In this document: positions 38,800 through 52,000 of the stretch, one piece after another
How the letters are laid out: every line of letters begins with the position of its first letter
How positions within the stretch are numbered: position 1 is the first letter of the stretch
NCBI GenBank assembly: GCA_016946835.1
Contig: JACVTC010000007.1
Span: forward strand, 200,001 to 264,000
Direction: 5' to 3'
Origin: Neocallimastix lanati (nom. inval.)
Lineage: Eukaryota; Neocallimastigomycota; Neocallimastigomycetes; Neocallimastigales; Neocallimastigaceae
DNA length: 64,000 bases
Position numbers and translations under genes: made by a program
Notes under the pieces: generated by a model
The model's database searches: none
What the model was told of the DNA's origin: nothing
Seen by the model: only the letters and a program-made list of their open reading frames with translations

Positions 38800-40253
38800 T
38801 TTGAAATTTATTTTTATATTTTTTTCTGTAATTATGAAAGTCTACTTATTTGAAATTTCTATATACAATATTATATTTTTATTTTATTATAATAATTTAA
38901 ATGATATTTACATCAAAATATAAATAAAATATATAAAGGATTAAAAATTAAACATATATTTCTAATTAAAAAAAATTGAAAATATGTTTATTCTAAATCT
39001 ATAATTTTAAAAAAAAAGAAAAATGTTTAATAAATAGGATATTTAGTGCTATATATATGTTTTTTATTTATTATATGTATATATAAATTTTTATTTTTAT
39101 TTTTTTTTTTTCTATTAATATCATGATATTGCGGTAAGTAATTTTAGTATTTATTAAAATTAAATTTGGTAAAAAAAAATATTTAATATACTTATTAATA
39201 AAACAAAATAATATTAAAATAAATGAAATTAATAAAATACTAAATATTAAAAATTATAAATTTTTGTCAATTTTGCATAGGTTGTTTATTATAATTTTCA
39301 TATTTTTATTATATAATAATCTATTTATTTATTTATTTTATTTATTTATTTTATTTATTTTATTTATTTATTTATTTTATTTATTTGTTTATTAAAAAAA
39401 TTTTTTTTAATATTTTTAGAAAAGCATTAAAATAATATATTAATTATTTATTATAATAGAAAGTAATATATGGATAATAGTACAATTTAATATAATTTTG
39501 ATAAAATAAAATTATGAATAAATATCAAATACATATTAAAACTATTTAAATTAAATTGATTAAAATAAAATAATATATATTAAAATTATTAAATAATTAT
39601 AAAATAATTTTTTTTAACAAATACTATTGGTTAGAAAATTTTTTAAATCTAATTATAATTAAAATTAAATTTTTTTTTTTTTTTAAAAAAAAACAATTAA
39701 GAAAAATAAATTAAAAAAAAAAAAAAAATGTTGTTTTGAATTTTGAGAGTGGTAAAAATATCAATAACATAATCCTTTAATGACTTTACAAATTAATTTA
39801 TTGAAAAATCCCAATAAAAATAATTATTAATGAAACGTTATTAATAAATATTATTATTAATAAAATTTTAAAATAGTTATTTAAAAGAATTTACATTTTT
39901 TTCACAAAGTGGTATAAATACTATTTACCAAATATTATAGTAAAAGTAAAATTATAATTATTTTCATTATAATTATCATTATTATTTATTTATTTTATTT
40001 TATTTTATTTTATTTTATTTAATTTTATTTAATTTTATTATTTATTTATTTTATTTTATTTTATTTTATTTATTTTAACTTTTTTTTTGGATGATATCTT
40101 TTTTTTATATACTTATATAAAATATAATTATATATATAATTATATTTTTATATAAATATTTATAATTTATAATATAAATGAAATATAGTTAATAAATAAT
40201 TATTAATACTGTTATTAACTTATTTCAAATAATTAAAAAATTAATATTCATTA

Positions 40254-40255
<2 letters not shown>
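38800..40255. other. AT-rich intergenic DNA upstream of GH5 gene
   Basis: No gene seen. It includes the promoter side of the GH5 gene, TTTA and TTTTA repeats (about 39318-39390 and 39988-40075) and ordinary AT-rich DNA. Confidence 0.6.
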
Positions 40256-40257
<2 letters not shown>

Positions 40258-40303
<46 letters not shown>

Positions 40304-40499
40304 ATAGAGTATTTTTATCTCCAAATTGCATTTCTCCAAATTGCATTTAGCTAAGTGGCGTAGTATAAAAATGATGCATTTCGCCATGTTCCTTTCATTA
40401 AGTGGAGTATTGATAAAAATAAATGAATAAATAAATAAATATTAATTCAAAATAATTTTTGTTAAACTTGTTTTTATTTAATATTAATAATATTTAATT

Positions 40500-40530
<31 letters not shown>

Positions 40531-40600
40531 TTCATTTATCTATTTAATAATTTTTCAATTTGGCGAAATGCAATCTGGCGAAATGCCCCACTCCCTATTT
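40258..40600. mobile_element. MITE-like element with GCATTTCGCC inverted ends
   Basis: The right end (40552-40598), reverse-complemented, reads GGGAGTGGGGCATTTCGCC then AGATTGCATTTCGCCAAATTG. The left end (about 40318-40350) has two copies of CCAAATTGCATTT, and GATGCATTTCGCCATGTT lies at 40373-40390. The interior is AT-rich with a TTTA array and no coding sequence. A poly(A) run of about 40 bases (40258-40300) abuts the left side. A related element lies at 54778-55135. Confidence 0.6.
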
Positions 40601-41132
40601 TTTATTGAATCTGAGAAAATGTATATGTGTTTTTATAATAAACTTTATTTATTTTTTGTATTTATTTAATACATAAATTTTTATTAATGTTAAGAACTCA
40701 ACTTTTTTAAGATAATAAAAATAATTAATTTTTATAGCAAAAATTATAGCTTTAATCATGTGATGTGATTATTCTATGAATTAATACACATAGATAGATG
40801 TTACACAACATAAAAATATAATAATAAAATATTAATATAAGAATATAATATTGATAATAATATAAGAATATAAAAATATAATATTAATAATATAAAATAA
40901 AATGTAAATACTTTAACAGAATCAAATATTACAAGGATTAGAACATAAATAAATAAATTTTAAGCATTTAACCTTTTTTTATCCCTTTAAGAAAAAGTAA
41001 ACAAATACACAAAATAAGTCAAAACATAACCACATTATCATATTATTATTTTTATTTATTTATATTTTTTTCCTTATTTTTAAGCTACTTATTGATAATA
41101 TTTTTATTTTTTTATTATTAAATTATTCTAAT
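40601..41132. other. AT-rich intergenic DNA
   Basis: No feature can be supported beyond short AT repeats such as AATATTAATA around 40830-40890. Confidence 0.6.
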
Positions 41133-41769
41133 CCATAATTTAGTTCTGAACCGTTCCCTTGATTAACAGTCATAAAATATATATATGATCTATCTAAAGT
41201 CTTTTTTTTTTTTTTTTAACAATATAGCAATAGAAAATTAGGAATAATAAAGCAAGCTCCTTTGATGATTTTAGAACAAAAAGTAACAATTAGAATATCA
41301 GAGTGAGTATTTGTTAAAACTATTAAAATAAATAACGATAATTAATATATTCAGTTTTTATTATTCATTCTTCAATTTAAATAGAGTTAAAATTATTAAT
41401 TATGCTTATCTTTTTTTCTTTACTATTAATTTTTTTTTTATAATATATTTATATTATATCTCATAAGTTATAGTATTATCATGATTTAATATTAATATAA
41501 TATTTTTATTATATTAATAAAAAAATAATGAAAAATAAAGTAAATCATTATTATAAGAATCTTTTCTATTGTGAAAATTAATGGTAGAATTTCTTCTTTA
41601 GATTCTTTAAAGTTCGCAAAAAGTGCGGCTTTAAAAAAACGAAACAAAAAATAACAAAAAAAAAAAAAAAATCTCTAGATTCTTGATTTAATGCTGTAAC
41701 AAGTTATTTATAATATTATAATTTTATAAATAAATAAATAAATAAATAAATAAATAGATAATAAAAGAA

Positions 41770-41807
<38 letters not shown>

Positions 41808-43000
41808 TAAACTTTATTCATGATCCGACCAAGTAGTATAATATTAATAATAATGGTTAATAGATAAAATTCGAAATTACTGTTAGAGGAAGGAGCAGAA
41901 AGGATTTAGCTAATAAACATATTCCATAATACCGATAGTGAACATGCAGTAAATGTATTTAAATTCACCAAATTTCATGGAGAAATATTATTATTTTAAT
42001 GATTAAATATATTATGATAATGACGATTAATCCATTAATAATACGTTTTATCAATTCCAGGATTTTTCCAGTGTAATATACTAATACAGATTAATGATAA
42101 TTATCAACGGTTCTATTGGCTTGGAAAAAGAACTTCAAAATGAAGAAAGAGCATCAAAAAAAGTAGTGTATCCTAATTAATAAATCAGTAATGAAGAGGG
42201 CATAGACGAGTTGATTTAAATTTTTACTCGTGTTGTCTTTTAATTAATTAATTTTTTGTAAATAATATAAATACGGTTAAATAAGTATAATTTATTTCAT
42301 AAATATATAGAAATTATTTACATTTAAAAAGTGAATCAATTTCCAGTGTGAATACCAGATAAAGGTGAATTTAAAGTAATACCGAGAACACTTTAAATAC
42401 ATAAATAGAGAGAGAAAATTCAAAGGGTATCTTAACCAAATTATTCTTCTTTAAATAATTGAACTGAATTTCTTTAAAAGATAATTGGAGTGTAGCTTCT
42501 ATTAATATCTTTTTATCAATAAGATTATTGGAATTAATTACTAAATAGTGGGTGATGAGAATAATAGTATTCTTAGGTGGTAATTTAGATGTGATTATTG
42601 TAATTGGCATTACCTATAGTTAAATAATAGTTATGAAAAGTTTTTTTTTTTTTTTTTTTTATTAAGTATAAAGCTTCTCATAACTTTGAAGGGAATTATA
42701 AGTATTTTCGAAGGTGATATCTGCCAATATATTGATATCTATTATGGTAGGGTTAGATGATATAACATAGTTTTTAATGGAGTAATAGATATCAGAAGAA
42801 GTTTCATTATAAGGACTTTCAAAGTTTGAATTATTTTGTCCCGAAATATCAATTTTTCTTTGAGTCTATTCCATAAAAGAGTTTAATAATTTTATCATTA
42901 TCGCTATAAGAAGAACTTAATGAATAAGAAGTGGTGGTTGATGAAGATCTTGATTTTACAAATAATAAACCAACCCAACTTACAGAAATCATATTTTTTA
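41133..43000 (-). pseudogene. Decayed gene of unknown family, probably secreted or membrane protein
   Basis: Sequence composition is less AT-biased than around it and short minus-strand blocks look coding but lie in several frames. From 5' to 3': MISVSWVGLLFVKSRSSS (from about 42991, signal-like), DNDKIIKLFYGIDSK, then shifted QNNSNFESPYNETSSDIYY and NPTIIDINILADITFENTY, then after a possible intron (poly(T) near 42640, acceptor AACTATAG) a 79-residue stretch at 42610-42371 (ITIITSKLPP, NTIILITHYLVINSNN, FKEIQFNYLKKN). Further blocks near 41330-41133 read FCSKIIKGACFIIPNFLLLY and MTVNQGNGSELNYGLE before a stop. The strand-like NTIILITH pattern hints at a beta-helix ectodomain, but I do not recognise the family. 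A LINE 3' end (41600-41640) sits inside. It may be one gene or several remnants. Confidence 0.35.
41600..41645 (+). mobile_element. LINE 3' terminal hairpin remnant
   Basis: TTAAAGTTCGCAAAAAGTGC followed by GGCTTTAAAAAAACG. The stem CGCA/TGCG is kept although the loop differs from the other copies at 23.37, 45.54 and 46.35 kb, and an A-rich tail follows. Confidence 0.5.
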
Positions 43001-43187
43001 AATTAATTAATGTTAGTATTTGTATTGTAGTAGTACAAAATTTAAAAGTAAAAGCATATAAATAATTTTCTAAGAGACCTTGTTGATTTACATAATTTTA
43101 AATTATGTAAATTAATTAAAAAATAATGTTTGTCGAAGCAAATAATACACCAAAATTTGAAAATAAAGGATATTGTAATATAGAAAA

Positions 43188-43230
<43 letters not shown>

Positions 43231-43617
43231 GTGATAAAAAAATTAAATAAATAGTTTATTTTATTATGTTTATATTATTTTAATATATTATTTTTAATAT
43301 CTCATTTTTAATATATTTTGAAATAATATACATTTTTAATTTTTATTTTTATTATTTTTTTGACTGATATAATACATAATTAAATTACATTACATGCTGT
43401 AATTAAACTATATTTCGTAATATAGTTTATGTATTATTTATTATATATTTGTATGATTTCATATTTAAAAAAAATATATATATATATATATATATTTTTT
43501 TTTTTAGAATTATGTTGTTGTCATTATTAAAAATTTATTTCATTATTATATTAATATATAATATATAATATATAATATTTATTAATTATCATTTATTAAT
43601 TAATTAATTACTTTTTG

Positions 43618-43661
<44 letters not shown>

Positions 43662-44281
43662 TGGGAAATAATGAATATAGAAACTTCATTATTTTTCCTT
43701 TTTTACGTAGAATGGTAGGTACTAATAATAATTTTCTACTATATATTGCTTTAACCATTTCAAGATCGATATGATCCGATCTCTAGGTAAGACTTATGTA
43801 ATAATACTTATTATTAAAGGCGCCATCAAGTGGGCATTTTTGCTAGTGGATCACCAATGATTACCTTTTATCATTTTTGGGAATGATACTTGAGCAATTT
43901 TTTTCTTAGATCAAGTGGAATCAAACTGTTTAGCTGTGTTTAATTCATATATAAAACTTTATCCTCTTTAAGTCTGGAATACATTATTCAATGTGGGGGA
44001 AATATTTTAGAAAATCGTATAGTATAAGTCTGACTTCAGTCCAGCTGAATAATTAGATGAGTATACAATTATTTATTATTTATTATTTATTATTTATTAT
44101 TTATTATTCATTTATTTATTATTTATTATTTATTATTCAATTTTTATTATTTATTATTTATTATTTATTATTTGTTATAACATTAACATATTTATTAAAG
44201 TTCAAATATAAAAATTAAAAATTTAATAATAAAAATAATTTTTTTTTTTTTTTATTTTAATCCACATTTTTAATATAATAC

Positions 44282-44329
<48 letters not shown>

Positions 44330-44398
44330 TATTTTTTAAAATATTAAAATTTATTTTAACTTTTTTTTTATTTATTTTATTTTATTTTTTAAAATATT

Positions 44399-44440
<42 letters not shown>

Positions 44441-45160
44441 TTGGATTATTATAAATTTATAATTAATATATTTATCCATTATTAAAATAAAAATTAGTTA
44501 ATAAGTTTAATTAGTCCATAAAAATATGTCCTTATTAATATGAATATAAATCTATTATTAATTTTTTTTTTTTTCAAAAAATATTTATAATATGGTTGAT
44601 TTTTTTTTCTTTTATTTTTTATTTTTTTTTTATAAAAAATAAGGTAAAATAAATTTAGTTATTTGAACTATATATTAATCTCAATATTCAAATTTATTAT
44701 AAAGAAACTTTTTTTTTTTTTTTTTATTGTTGTTGTCATTATGTATTGTTAAAAAAATTTATAAATATCTTTTTATGTTGTTTTATCCATAATACTATAA
44801 ATATATAATATATATACTGTTTATTCATATAAAAAATGTGAATAAATTTTTTTGTTTAAAACTTAACTATTATTAAAAAATATAGTTATTTATGAAAAAA
44901 AAATTTTTTTTTTATCTAACTTTCTATTCTCTTTATTTTTTATTTTTATTTTTTTTTGGATTGAAATTTTACATAATTTGTTTATTACTAGCTTCCTTAA
45001 TATGTTTTTGAAATTTTATTTTAATTATATCTATCGTTTTTTGTTGTGTTACTGCAATAACTAATTTTTAAAAGTACAATAGTTTTTATTAATTTTTTTG
45101 TATTAATCTATATATATAAATTAATATAAAATTAAAAAGGATGGAAAGTTAATAGTTAAA
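43001..45160. other. AT-rich DNA with long poly(T) tracts and a less AT-rich island
   Basis: Poly(T) tracts of 30-45 bases occur near 43190, 43621, 44284 and 44404. The block at about 43665-44060 is clearly less AT-rich (GATCCGATCTCTAGG, GGCGCCATCAAGTGGGC) and looks like decayed coding sequence, but every frame has stops and I cannot assign it. TTATTTATTA repeats follow at about 44070-44175. Confidence 0.5.
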
Positions 45161-45164
45161 AAGC

Positions 45165-45455
45165 GATAAAACAGGTCAACAGGGCCAATTCATCTGTAGG
45201 AGAAGAATTTCTTTCAGATTATTAATTCAAACCTTAATCCGGAATAATAATATTAATTCAAACCTTAATCCGGAATAATAATTTCTTTAAACAGAAATTT
45301 TATAATCTGGAGGTGAGGTTCGTTACCTATGGACATTTTTCAGAATTTATATATAAACTTTATTTTGAATATTATTTCTATTTCAAATTATTATTTAAAA
45401 TATTATTATATTCAGATGGACAAATAATATTTATTTTATTTTTTTTATTAATTCC

Positions 45456-45496
<41 letters not shown>

Positions 45497-45570
45497 TATT
45501 CATGTAATTAATAAATGAATAATTAAATAAAGTTAAAGTTCGCAATAATTGTGGTAATATAAAAATAAAT
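45165..45570 (+). mobile_element. LINE 3' end with terminal hairpin
   Basis: Same ordered blocks as 23360-23750 on the other strand: GGTCAACAGGGCCAATTC, a CAAACCTTAATCCGGAATAA unit (here duplicated in tandem, about 45228-45283), CTGGAGGTGAGGTTCG, CTATGGAC, then AAAGTTCGCAATAATTGTGG at about 45535 with an AT-rich tail. One stem position changed C to T, which keeps a G-U pair in RNA. The 64-residue open frame at 45313-45507 lies in this 3' region and is not a gene. Confidence 0.6.
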
Positions 45571-46339
45571 CAAATTTAAACAATATAATTCTTTAAAATA
45601 TATAACTTTGTTCGAGGAAGTATTGTTGGGATTTATTTACTAAGTTTATTAAAGTATTATTTATTTATTTATTTAATTTTATTTTTATGATTACATATAT
45701 TTATTCAAGTAAAATGATTATACTTGACTTTACATTTAAAACTATCAAACAACAACTTTCTCATACACACTTTCTCTTAATACATTAGAAATGTTTTATT
45801 TTTATGTTATTTAGTTAATAATTTTACTATTTAATTAGTTGTTCTTTAAACTAAAAATAAACTATTTAATGGATTTTTATGTTTTAGTGTTATAAATATT
45901 AATAATTATTATTTAAGAAAATATTTAATATATTAATAATTATTATTTAAGGAAATATTTATTTAACTATATAAAGATAAAAAATAAAAAATTTATTATT
46001 AATAAGAATAATTAATATATAGCATTCAAGCCACATATTAAGAATATTATAAAATCATTGGATTTAAATTTGATTTATTACATTAATTTATATTTGAATA
46101 ATAAAAACTATTTTATATTAATTAAGGTTTGAATATTTCATTTTATATCATTTAGATCCAAGAGACATTTAATCATAATGACTAAATATAACTAAAAATG
46201 ATTAATTAAGTAATTACCAATATTAATTTTAATAATATTTAATATATAAATATATATATATTAAAAAATAGATTTAAATCATTGGGAGAAAAAATAATAT
46301 ATATTATCTTAGAGTAATAAGAAATATCTATATATATAT

Positions 46340-46500
46340 ATATTTTTTATAGCCGCAATTATTGCGAATTTTAATCTTTATTTATTTATTCTTATATAAA
46401 ATACATGAATACTTTTAATTTTTAATAAAACAAGAAATATGAAAGAGAGTCAACAATCTTCTTTTAATAAATTTACCAATATAAATCAAATGGGAGAAAA
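46340..46500 (-). mobile_element. LINE 3' end remnant
   Basis: On the minus strand it ends AAAATTCGCAATAATTGCGG followed by CTATAAAAAATATAT. The hairpin CGCAATAATTGCG is identical to that at 23.37 kb. The upstream 3' region is diverged and short. Confidence 0.55.
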
Positions 46501-47220
46501 GAAATATATATATCTGGAAGTAAACTTTATTTATTAGTAATTAATTTAAAAATAATACATGAAAATAATCTTTTTTTTTTTTTTTTTTTTTTTTTTTTGA
46601 AAAAGTACTAATAACTTTTAATTAAACTATAATTAATTAAACTATAAAGAATTTCACAAATATGACCTTACTACAGTACATATAATAATTTTTATACAAC
46701 TATTATTTTGATTTGTATAGTATAATTAAAAATTAATTATTTCTTTTTTTTATAAATTTTTTCATTGAATTTTTTATTTTTATTACACAAGCATTAACAC
46801 ATATATTTTTAAATAAATATTTTTCTTAACATGAATTTTATTTTTATTTATATTATTTATTTATTTATTAATTTTGTATTTTAATTTTTTTTTTTACTAC
46901 AATTTAAAAATTGAAAAAAATAAAATTAAGGATAAAATATATTTTTTTTTTCTTTATTTTTAATTTTTTTTTTTCCTTTTTAATTTTTATTTGCTTTTAC
47001 TTTTATTTTTTTTTTGCTTATTTATTTTATAATTATGTAATATAAAATTTTTATACTTTATTTTTACTTCTGTTTTTATTTTAATTTTTATTTTATCTTT
47101 TTTCATTTTTAAACAACAATTATAATATTATTATTACTTCATTATTATTTTGAAAATAATTATTATATTCACAAAATAAATTAATATGTAAAATTAATAT
47201 CATAATTTTTTTTCAATCAT
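46501..47220. other. AT-rich 3' flank of the xylanase gene
   Basis: No gene seen; poly(T) near 46571-46598 and ordinary AT-rich DNA, probably including the xylanase 3' untranslated region. Confidence 0.6.
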
Positions 47221-49029
47221 CTAATTTGGAATTAAACACCAATCATCGTTTTCAACACTCCATTTACCATCATTATCAGTGTAGAAAACTTCAGTTGCAG
47301 TCTTACAACATGGATAACCTTGGGCACCAACACACTTCTTAACACTCACACCACAACCACACCATTGTCCATTTTCAACACCCCAGTTACCATCATCATC
47401 TACATAAACTACTTCACAATTAGAAGAACAGCATTTATAACCTTGAGCAATAATTGAAGAAGCACAAGTAGCTGGAAGAGTCTTAGTACTCTTAGTAGTA
47501 GTAGTTCTTCTAGTAGTAGTAGTGGTAGCCTTTATTGTTGTTTTTTGTTGTCCAGCAATGTAAACCTTGGCGTATGGGAAATCAGCAGTACCAGTTGTAC
47601 CACCTCCATTACTACCAGCTTCACCTAAAACTTTAGCTTCATGCATCTTACCAAGTTTCATACCAAGCTTTTCCCATTGTTCAAAGTGAGCAGTAATATC
47701 AATAGTACCACAATCACGAGCTTGTTGACGAATACTAAAGAATTGTTTGAAAGTAGTATCACCATCAATAGATGGACCATAACGTGTATTTTCATAAACA
47801 GTGTACTTAGCACCATCAATAGTGAAATCACCATGCTTCTTATTACCAACCCAATCACCTGGACGCCATTGACTGAGCCAATTATCAACAATGTAATATT
47901 CAACAAGTGGATCACGACTCCAACCGTAAATACCAACATATGAATAATCAACATTTTGAATATTTTGTTTAACTAACTTGAAGTCAGCATACATATGACC
48001 AATTTGTGAATGAGTTTTAGTACTATCAAAGGAAAGACCTGAACGACATAAATAATCCTTTGCATTTTGGAAAGTACATGAGAAGGAACCATCTGAGTAG
48101 AAAGTAGCACTGTTGTTACCACTATCAGCCCATAATTCATAACCAATATCACCAATAGTACCAACCTTATTACTAGTAACCTTAGTACTTTGACCAGAGT
48201 GACCAGAAGCACTACAAACATTTCCGTTTACAATAGTATTGGTTGGATTTGACTTTATTGAAGTAGTTGGTGTTGGATTATTTCCACCTCCATTACCAAT
48301 GTAAACCTTGGCGTATGGGAAATCAGCAGTACCAGTTGTACCACCTCCATTACTACCAGCTTCACCTAAAACTTTAGCTTCGTGCATTTTACCAAGTCTC
48401 ATACCAAGCTTTTCCCATTGTTCAAAGTGAGCAGTAATATCAATAGTACCACAATCACGAGCTTGTTGACGAATACTAAAGTATTGTTTGAAAGTAGTAT
48501 CACCATCAATAGATGGACCATAACGTGTATTTTCATAAACAGTGTACTTAGCACCATCAATAGTGAAATCACCATGCTTCTTATTACCAACCCAATCACC
48601 TGGACGCCATTGACTGAGCCAATTATCAACAATGTAATATTCAACAAGTGGATCACGACTCCAACCGTAAATACCAACATATGAATAATCAACATTTTGA
48701 ATATTTTGTTTAACTAACTTGAAGTCAGCATACATATGACCAATTTGTGAATGAGTTTTAGTACTATCAAAGGAAAGACCTGAACGACATAAATAATCCT
48801 TTGCATTTTGGAAAGTACATGAGAAGGAACCATCTGAGTAGAAAGTAGCACTGTTGTTACCACTATCAGCCCATAATTCATAACCAATATTTCCAATAGT
48901 ACCAACCTTATTACTAGTAACCCTAGTACTTTGACCAGAATGAGAAGCACTACTACAGAAACTTTGAGCTCTAACTACAACCGAGGTAGCTAATGAAAAA
49001 ATAATTGGAATAGTTTTGGAAATTTTCAT
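47221..49029 (-). CDS. xynA: Bi-catalytic GH11 endo-1,4-beta-xylanase with two C-terminal dockerins
   Basis: 602 aa, no intron. Signal peptide about 1-21 ([20 protein letters not shown]). Two GH11 beta-jelly-roll domains (about 27-244 and 274-491) are nearly identical, an internal direct repeat with a period of 741 bases (247 residues). Each has the nucleophile in PLVEYYI (E130, E377) and the acid/base in VLGEAGS (E223, E470), plus YGWSRDP and [12 protein letters not shown]. They differ at only about four residues (R36K, N47D, Y183F, R211K). A short Asn/Pro/Thr linker separates them, and a Thr/Arg linker (about 500-520) precedes two dockerins (about 523-560 and 566-600: [32 protein letters not shown]). 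It hydrolyses internal xylan bonds on the cellulosome. The organisation matches XYLA of Neocallimastix patriciarum as I remember it; the gene symbol rests on that. Confidence 0.92.
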   Translation of the reverse strand: MKISKTIPIIFSLATSVVVRAQSFCSSASHSGQSTRVTSNKVGTIGNIGYELWADSGNNSATFYSDGSFSCTFQNAKDYLCRSGLSFDSTKTHSQIGHMYADFKLVKQNIQNVDYSYVGIYGWSRDPLVEYYIVDNWLSQWRPGDWVGNKKHGDFTIDGAKYTVYENTRYGPSIDGDTTFKQYFSIRQQARDCGTIDITAHFEQWEKLGMRLGKMHEAKVLGEAGSNGGGTTGTADFPYAKVYIGNGGGNNPTPTTSIKSNPTNTIVNGNVCSASGHSGQSTKVTSNKVGTIGDIGYELWADSGNNSATFYSDGSFSCTFQNAKDYLCRSGLSFDSTKTHSQIGHMYADFKLVKQNIQNVDYSYVGIYGWSRDPLVEYYIVDNWLSQWRPGDWVGNKKHGDFTIDGAKYTVYENTRYGPSIDGDTTFKQFFSIRQQARDCGTIDITAHFEQWEKLGMKLGKMHEAKVLGEAGSNGGGTTGTADFPYAKVYIAGQQKTTIKATTTTTRRTTTTKSTKTLPATCASSIIAQGYKCCSSNCEVVYVDDDGNWGVENGQWCGCGVSVKKCVGAQGYPCCKTATEVFYTDNDGKWSVENDDWCLIPN

Positions 49030-52000
49030 TTTTGAACAAAAATTATAAAAAATATTTCAATAATTTTCAAAAATTTTTAACAATATTATAACACAAATTT
49101 TCAACCAGTGAAAAATATGTATTCAATTATAAATATTTACAATAAAAAGTGTTTAATTTACTTTTACAATTATTTTTTATTATTTAATAAAAAATAATTT
49201 TTTTTAAATACAATTTGATGAATGAAGAAATAAAATATTTTTGAAAATGAATTTAACCTCTTTTTATAATACTTTTTTTTTTTTTATTGTATCCTAAAAT
49301 TTAAAAATTAATTATTAAAATAAGCTTTTTAATTTATTTACTCATAAATTTTTATTTTATAAATATTAATGCTATAATAATTTAATTATGATAATAATAT
49401 CACATTAATAATAATTATACTTCTTGGTTTAAATTACACAAATTTATCATATTTAATGATCAACATGAATATATTATTATTACATAGTATATTCAAAAAA
49501 TTAATAAATTTTTTTTAATTAAAATTGTAATATAAAAAATATTGGATATTAGTAAATTATTAAAATAGAGTTATTGTAGAGACATATTTAATAAATAATT
49601 AAACAATAATAAATCTATTAAATAAAATTTTTATTTTATTTTATATAAAAAATGAAGTTTATTTAATAATATATATATACCCTGTATTATTTGTATAATT
49701 AATTAATTTTAATTAAAAATAATAAATACTATTGTTAAAAAATATCATTTTTTTATTTATTTTTTTTTTTTTTTTAAAAAAATTTTTTTTTATTATTGTT
49801 TATATTAAAAAAAGCTTTTTTTTTGAATTTTTTATTAAAACATATTTAATTAAATATGGGTCAACATTTATAAAATATAACAAATAGAATAATATAAATA
49901 AGGTTTTTTATTTTAATATTCATTATTAAAAATATTATAAAGAACAAATAATAATATATTAAAATATATAAAATATTAATTTAATATTTATATAATAATC
50001 TATCCTTAATTATATGTCATTATTTTTAATTTATCTTATCTTTGTTAAAATTTTATGAATATGATGAGTTTATTGATTTTCAAATGAGTTACAAAATTAA
50101 AGTCTTTCTTATATATTAATTATTTACAAATTAATAATTAATATTCACTTGATGAGTTGTAAAAGAAACAGGATATATATAATTGAAATTAAAATTATGT
50201 AAAATAATTTTATCAAAAAAAAAATGTCTATAGATTAATTATATTTAATAGATTATATATAATGAATTCATTTTTCCTAAAATATTTAGTAATATACAAA
50301 TAATAATTATAATTTTCATTACTATTATATATAGGGTGTAAATTTGAATAATAATAATAATCATATTAATAGTAATAATAATAATAATAGTAATAAATTA
50401 ATATAAAACTATCTTAGATATTTTTTTTTTAGTATTTTTATTATTTTTAATTTATTATATTTATATAAACTCTATATAAATTAATTGATATTTACTTTTA
50501 TTTATTAAAAAGGACAAACATTTATAAATATAATAATAATATATATATGTATTTGTATTTTATATTATTATTTTAGGTATTAATTAAATAACAATTAAAA
50601 CAGCATTTATTTAATTGAATATTTATATATTATTAAAATTGTAGTAAAATGACTAAATAAGAAAAAAAATTTTTTTATCTTTATTTATTTTATCAATGAG
50701 AACTACATAATAATGTACTTTGAATACATATATTTCGTTAACAAAAAAAAATAATAAAAAATTACATTTTGAATAATATAAGCCACTATTTTAACACATG
50801 AGAGAAAAGAAGTGATAATTTAAAAAAAAAAAAAGAAATAGAAACTACTTTTGGAAATTTTTTAAATTTAATTAATCTTATTAAGAAAAAAAAGATAGAT
50901 CTTATTAATTTAAATAAAAGCAATTTAAATTTATATCATATTTAAATATAATAAGAATGAATTAATTTAAATGATATAATAATAATTAAATATAATAAAA
51001 ATAAATTAATTTAAATGATATAATAATAATTAACTATTTTATAAATATATAAATTATATACACAAAAACATTTATAAGTAAAAAAAGATAATTTTTATTA
51101 TTCAAGTATTTAATTTTTCTTATATAGATATTTACAGTTGAATACTTTATAAAATTTAATATTTTTTTCATTCCTTATTCTGATATATATTTATTTAGAG
51201 AAGTTGAATGCATTTCATAATATATATGTCATTAATAGAAATTAAATATATTTCAAAAATATATTTAAATTATTAACAGAAATATTTCAATTATGAGGAA
51301 TGAAAACAAATCTCTTTTGTACTTATATTGTATTTTGTACTTATTTTATAATTCTTTATTTAAATTTATTTTTATATATATAATTTATATATAATTTATA
51401 ATTTTATATTTTTATAAAATTTAAAATTTTCATATAATTTATAATATATAGAACATTAAAAAAACTAATAAAATTATAAAATGTTAAAATAAAAAAAAAA
51501 TTGATATATATAAAATTTATTTTAACTCATAAAAGTAAAATTATATAAAATATATTAACAAATTTATATTTATATATATAAAAAAAATTAATTCTATACT
51601 ATGGATATATATTTTAAGTTTTATATATATATATTTAGAAATTCAACTTTTTTATTTTACATTGATTATATATATATTAAAAAATTCTAATATCCTTTTA
51701 TATATATAAATAATAAATAATAACTATTACCTAAATAAATATTATATGATTTTTTAATTATATAATTATATATTATATAATTAATACTTTTTACTCCAAT
51801 TATCATTTATTTTAAAAAGTTTCATTAGTTCTTATTATCATACGTATTTTATATTATATTAAGAAAATTAAATATTAGTAATTCCATAATAAGATAACCA
51901 TAAATTATATAAATAATTCTTATAATTTTTTCAAAATTAACTATAATATTTGTTATATATTAATTGATGAAACTATTATATTCTATTATAACATATTCCA

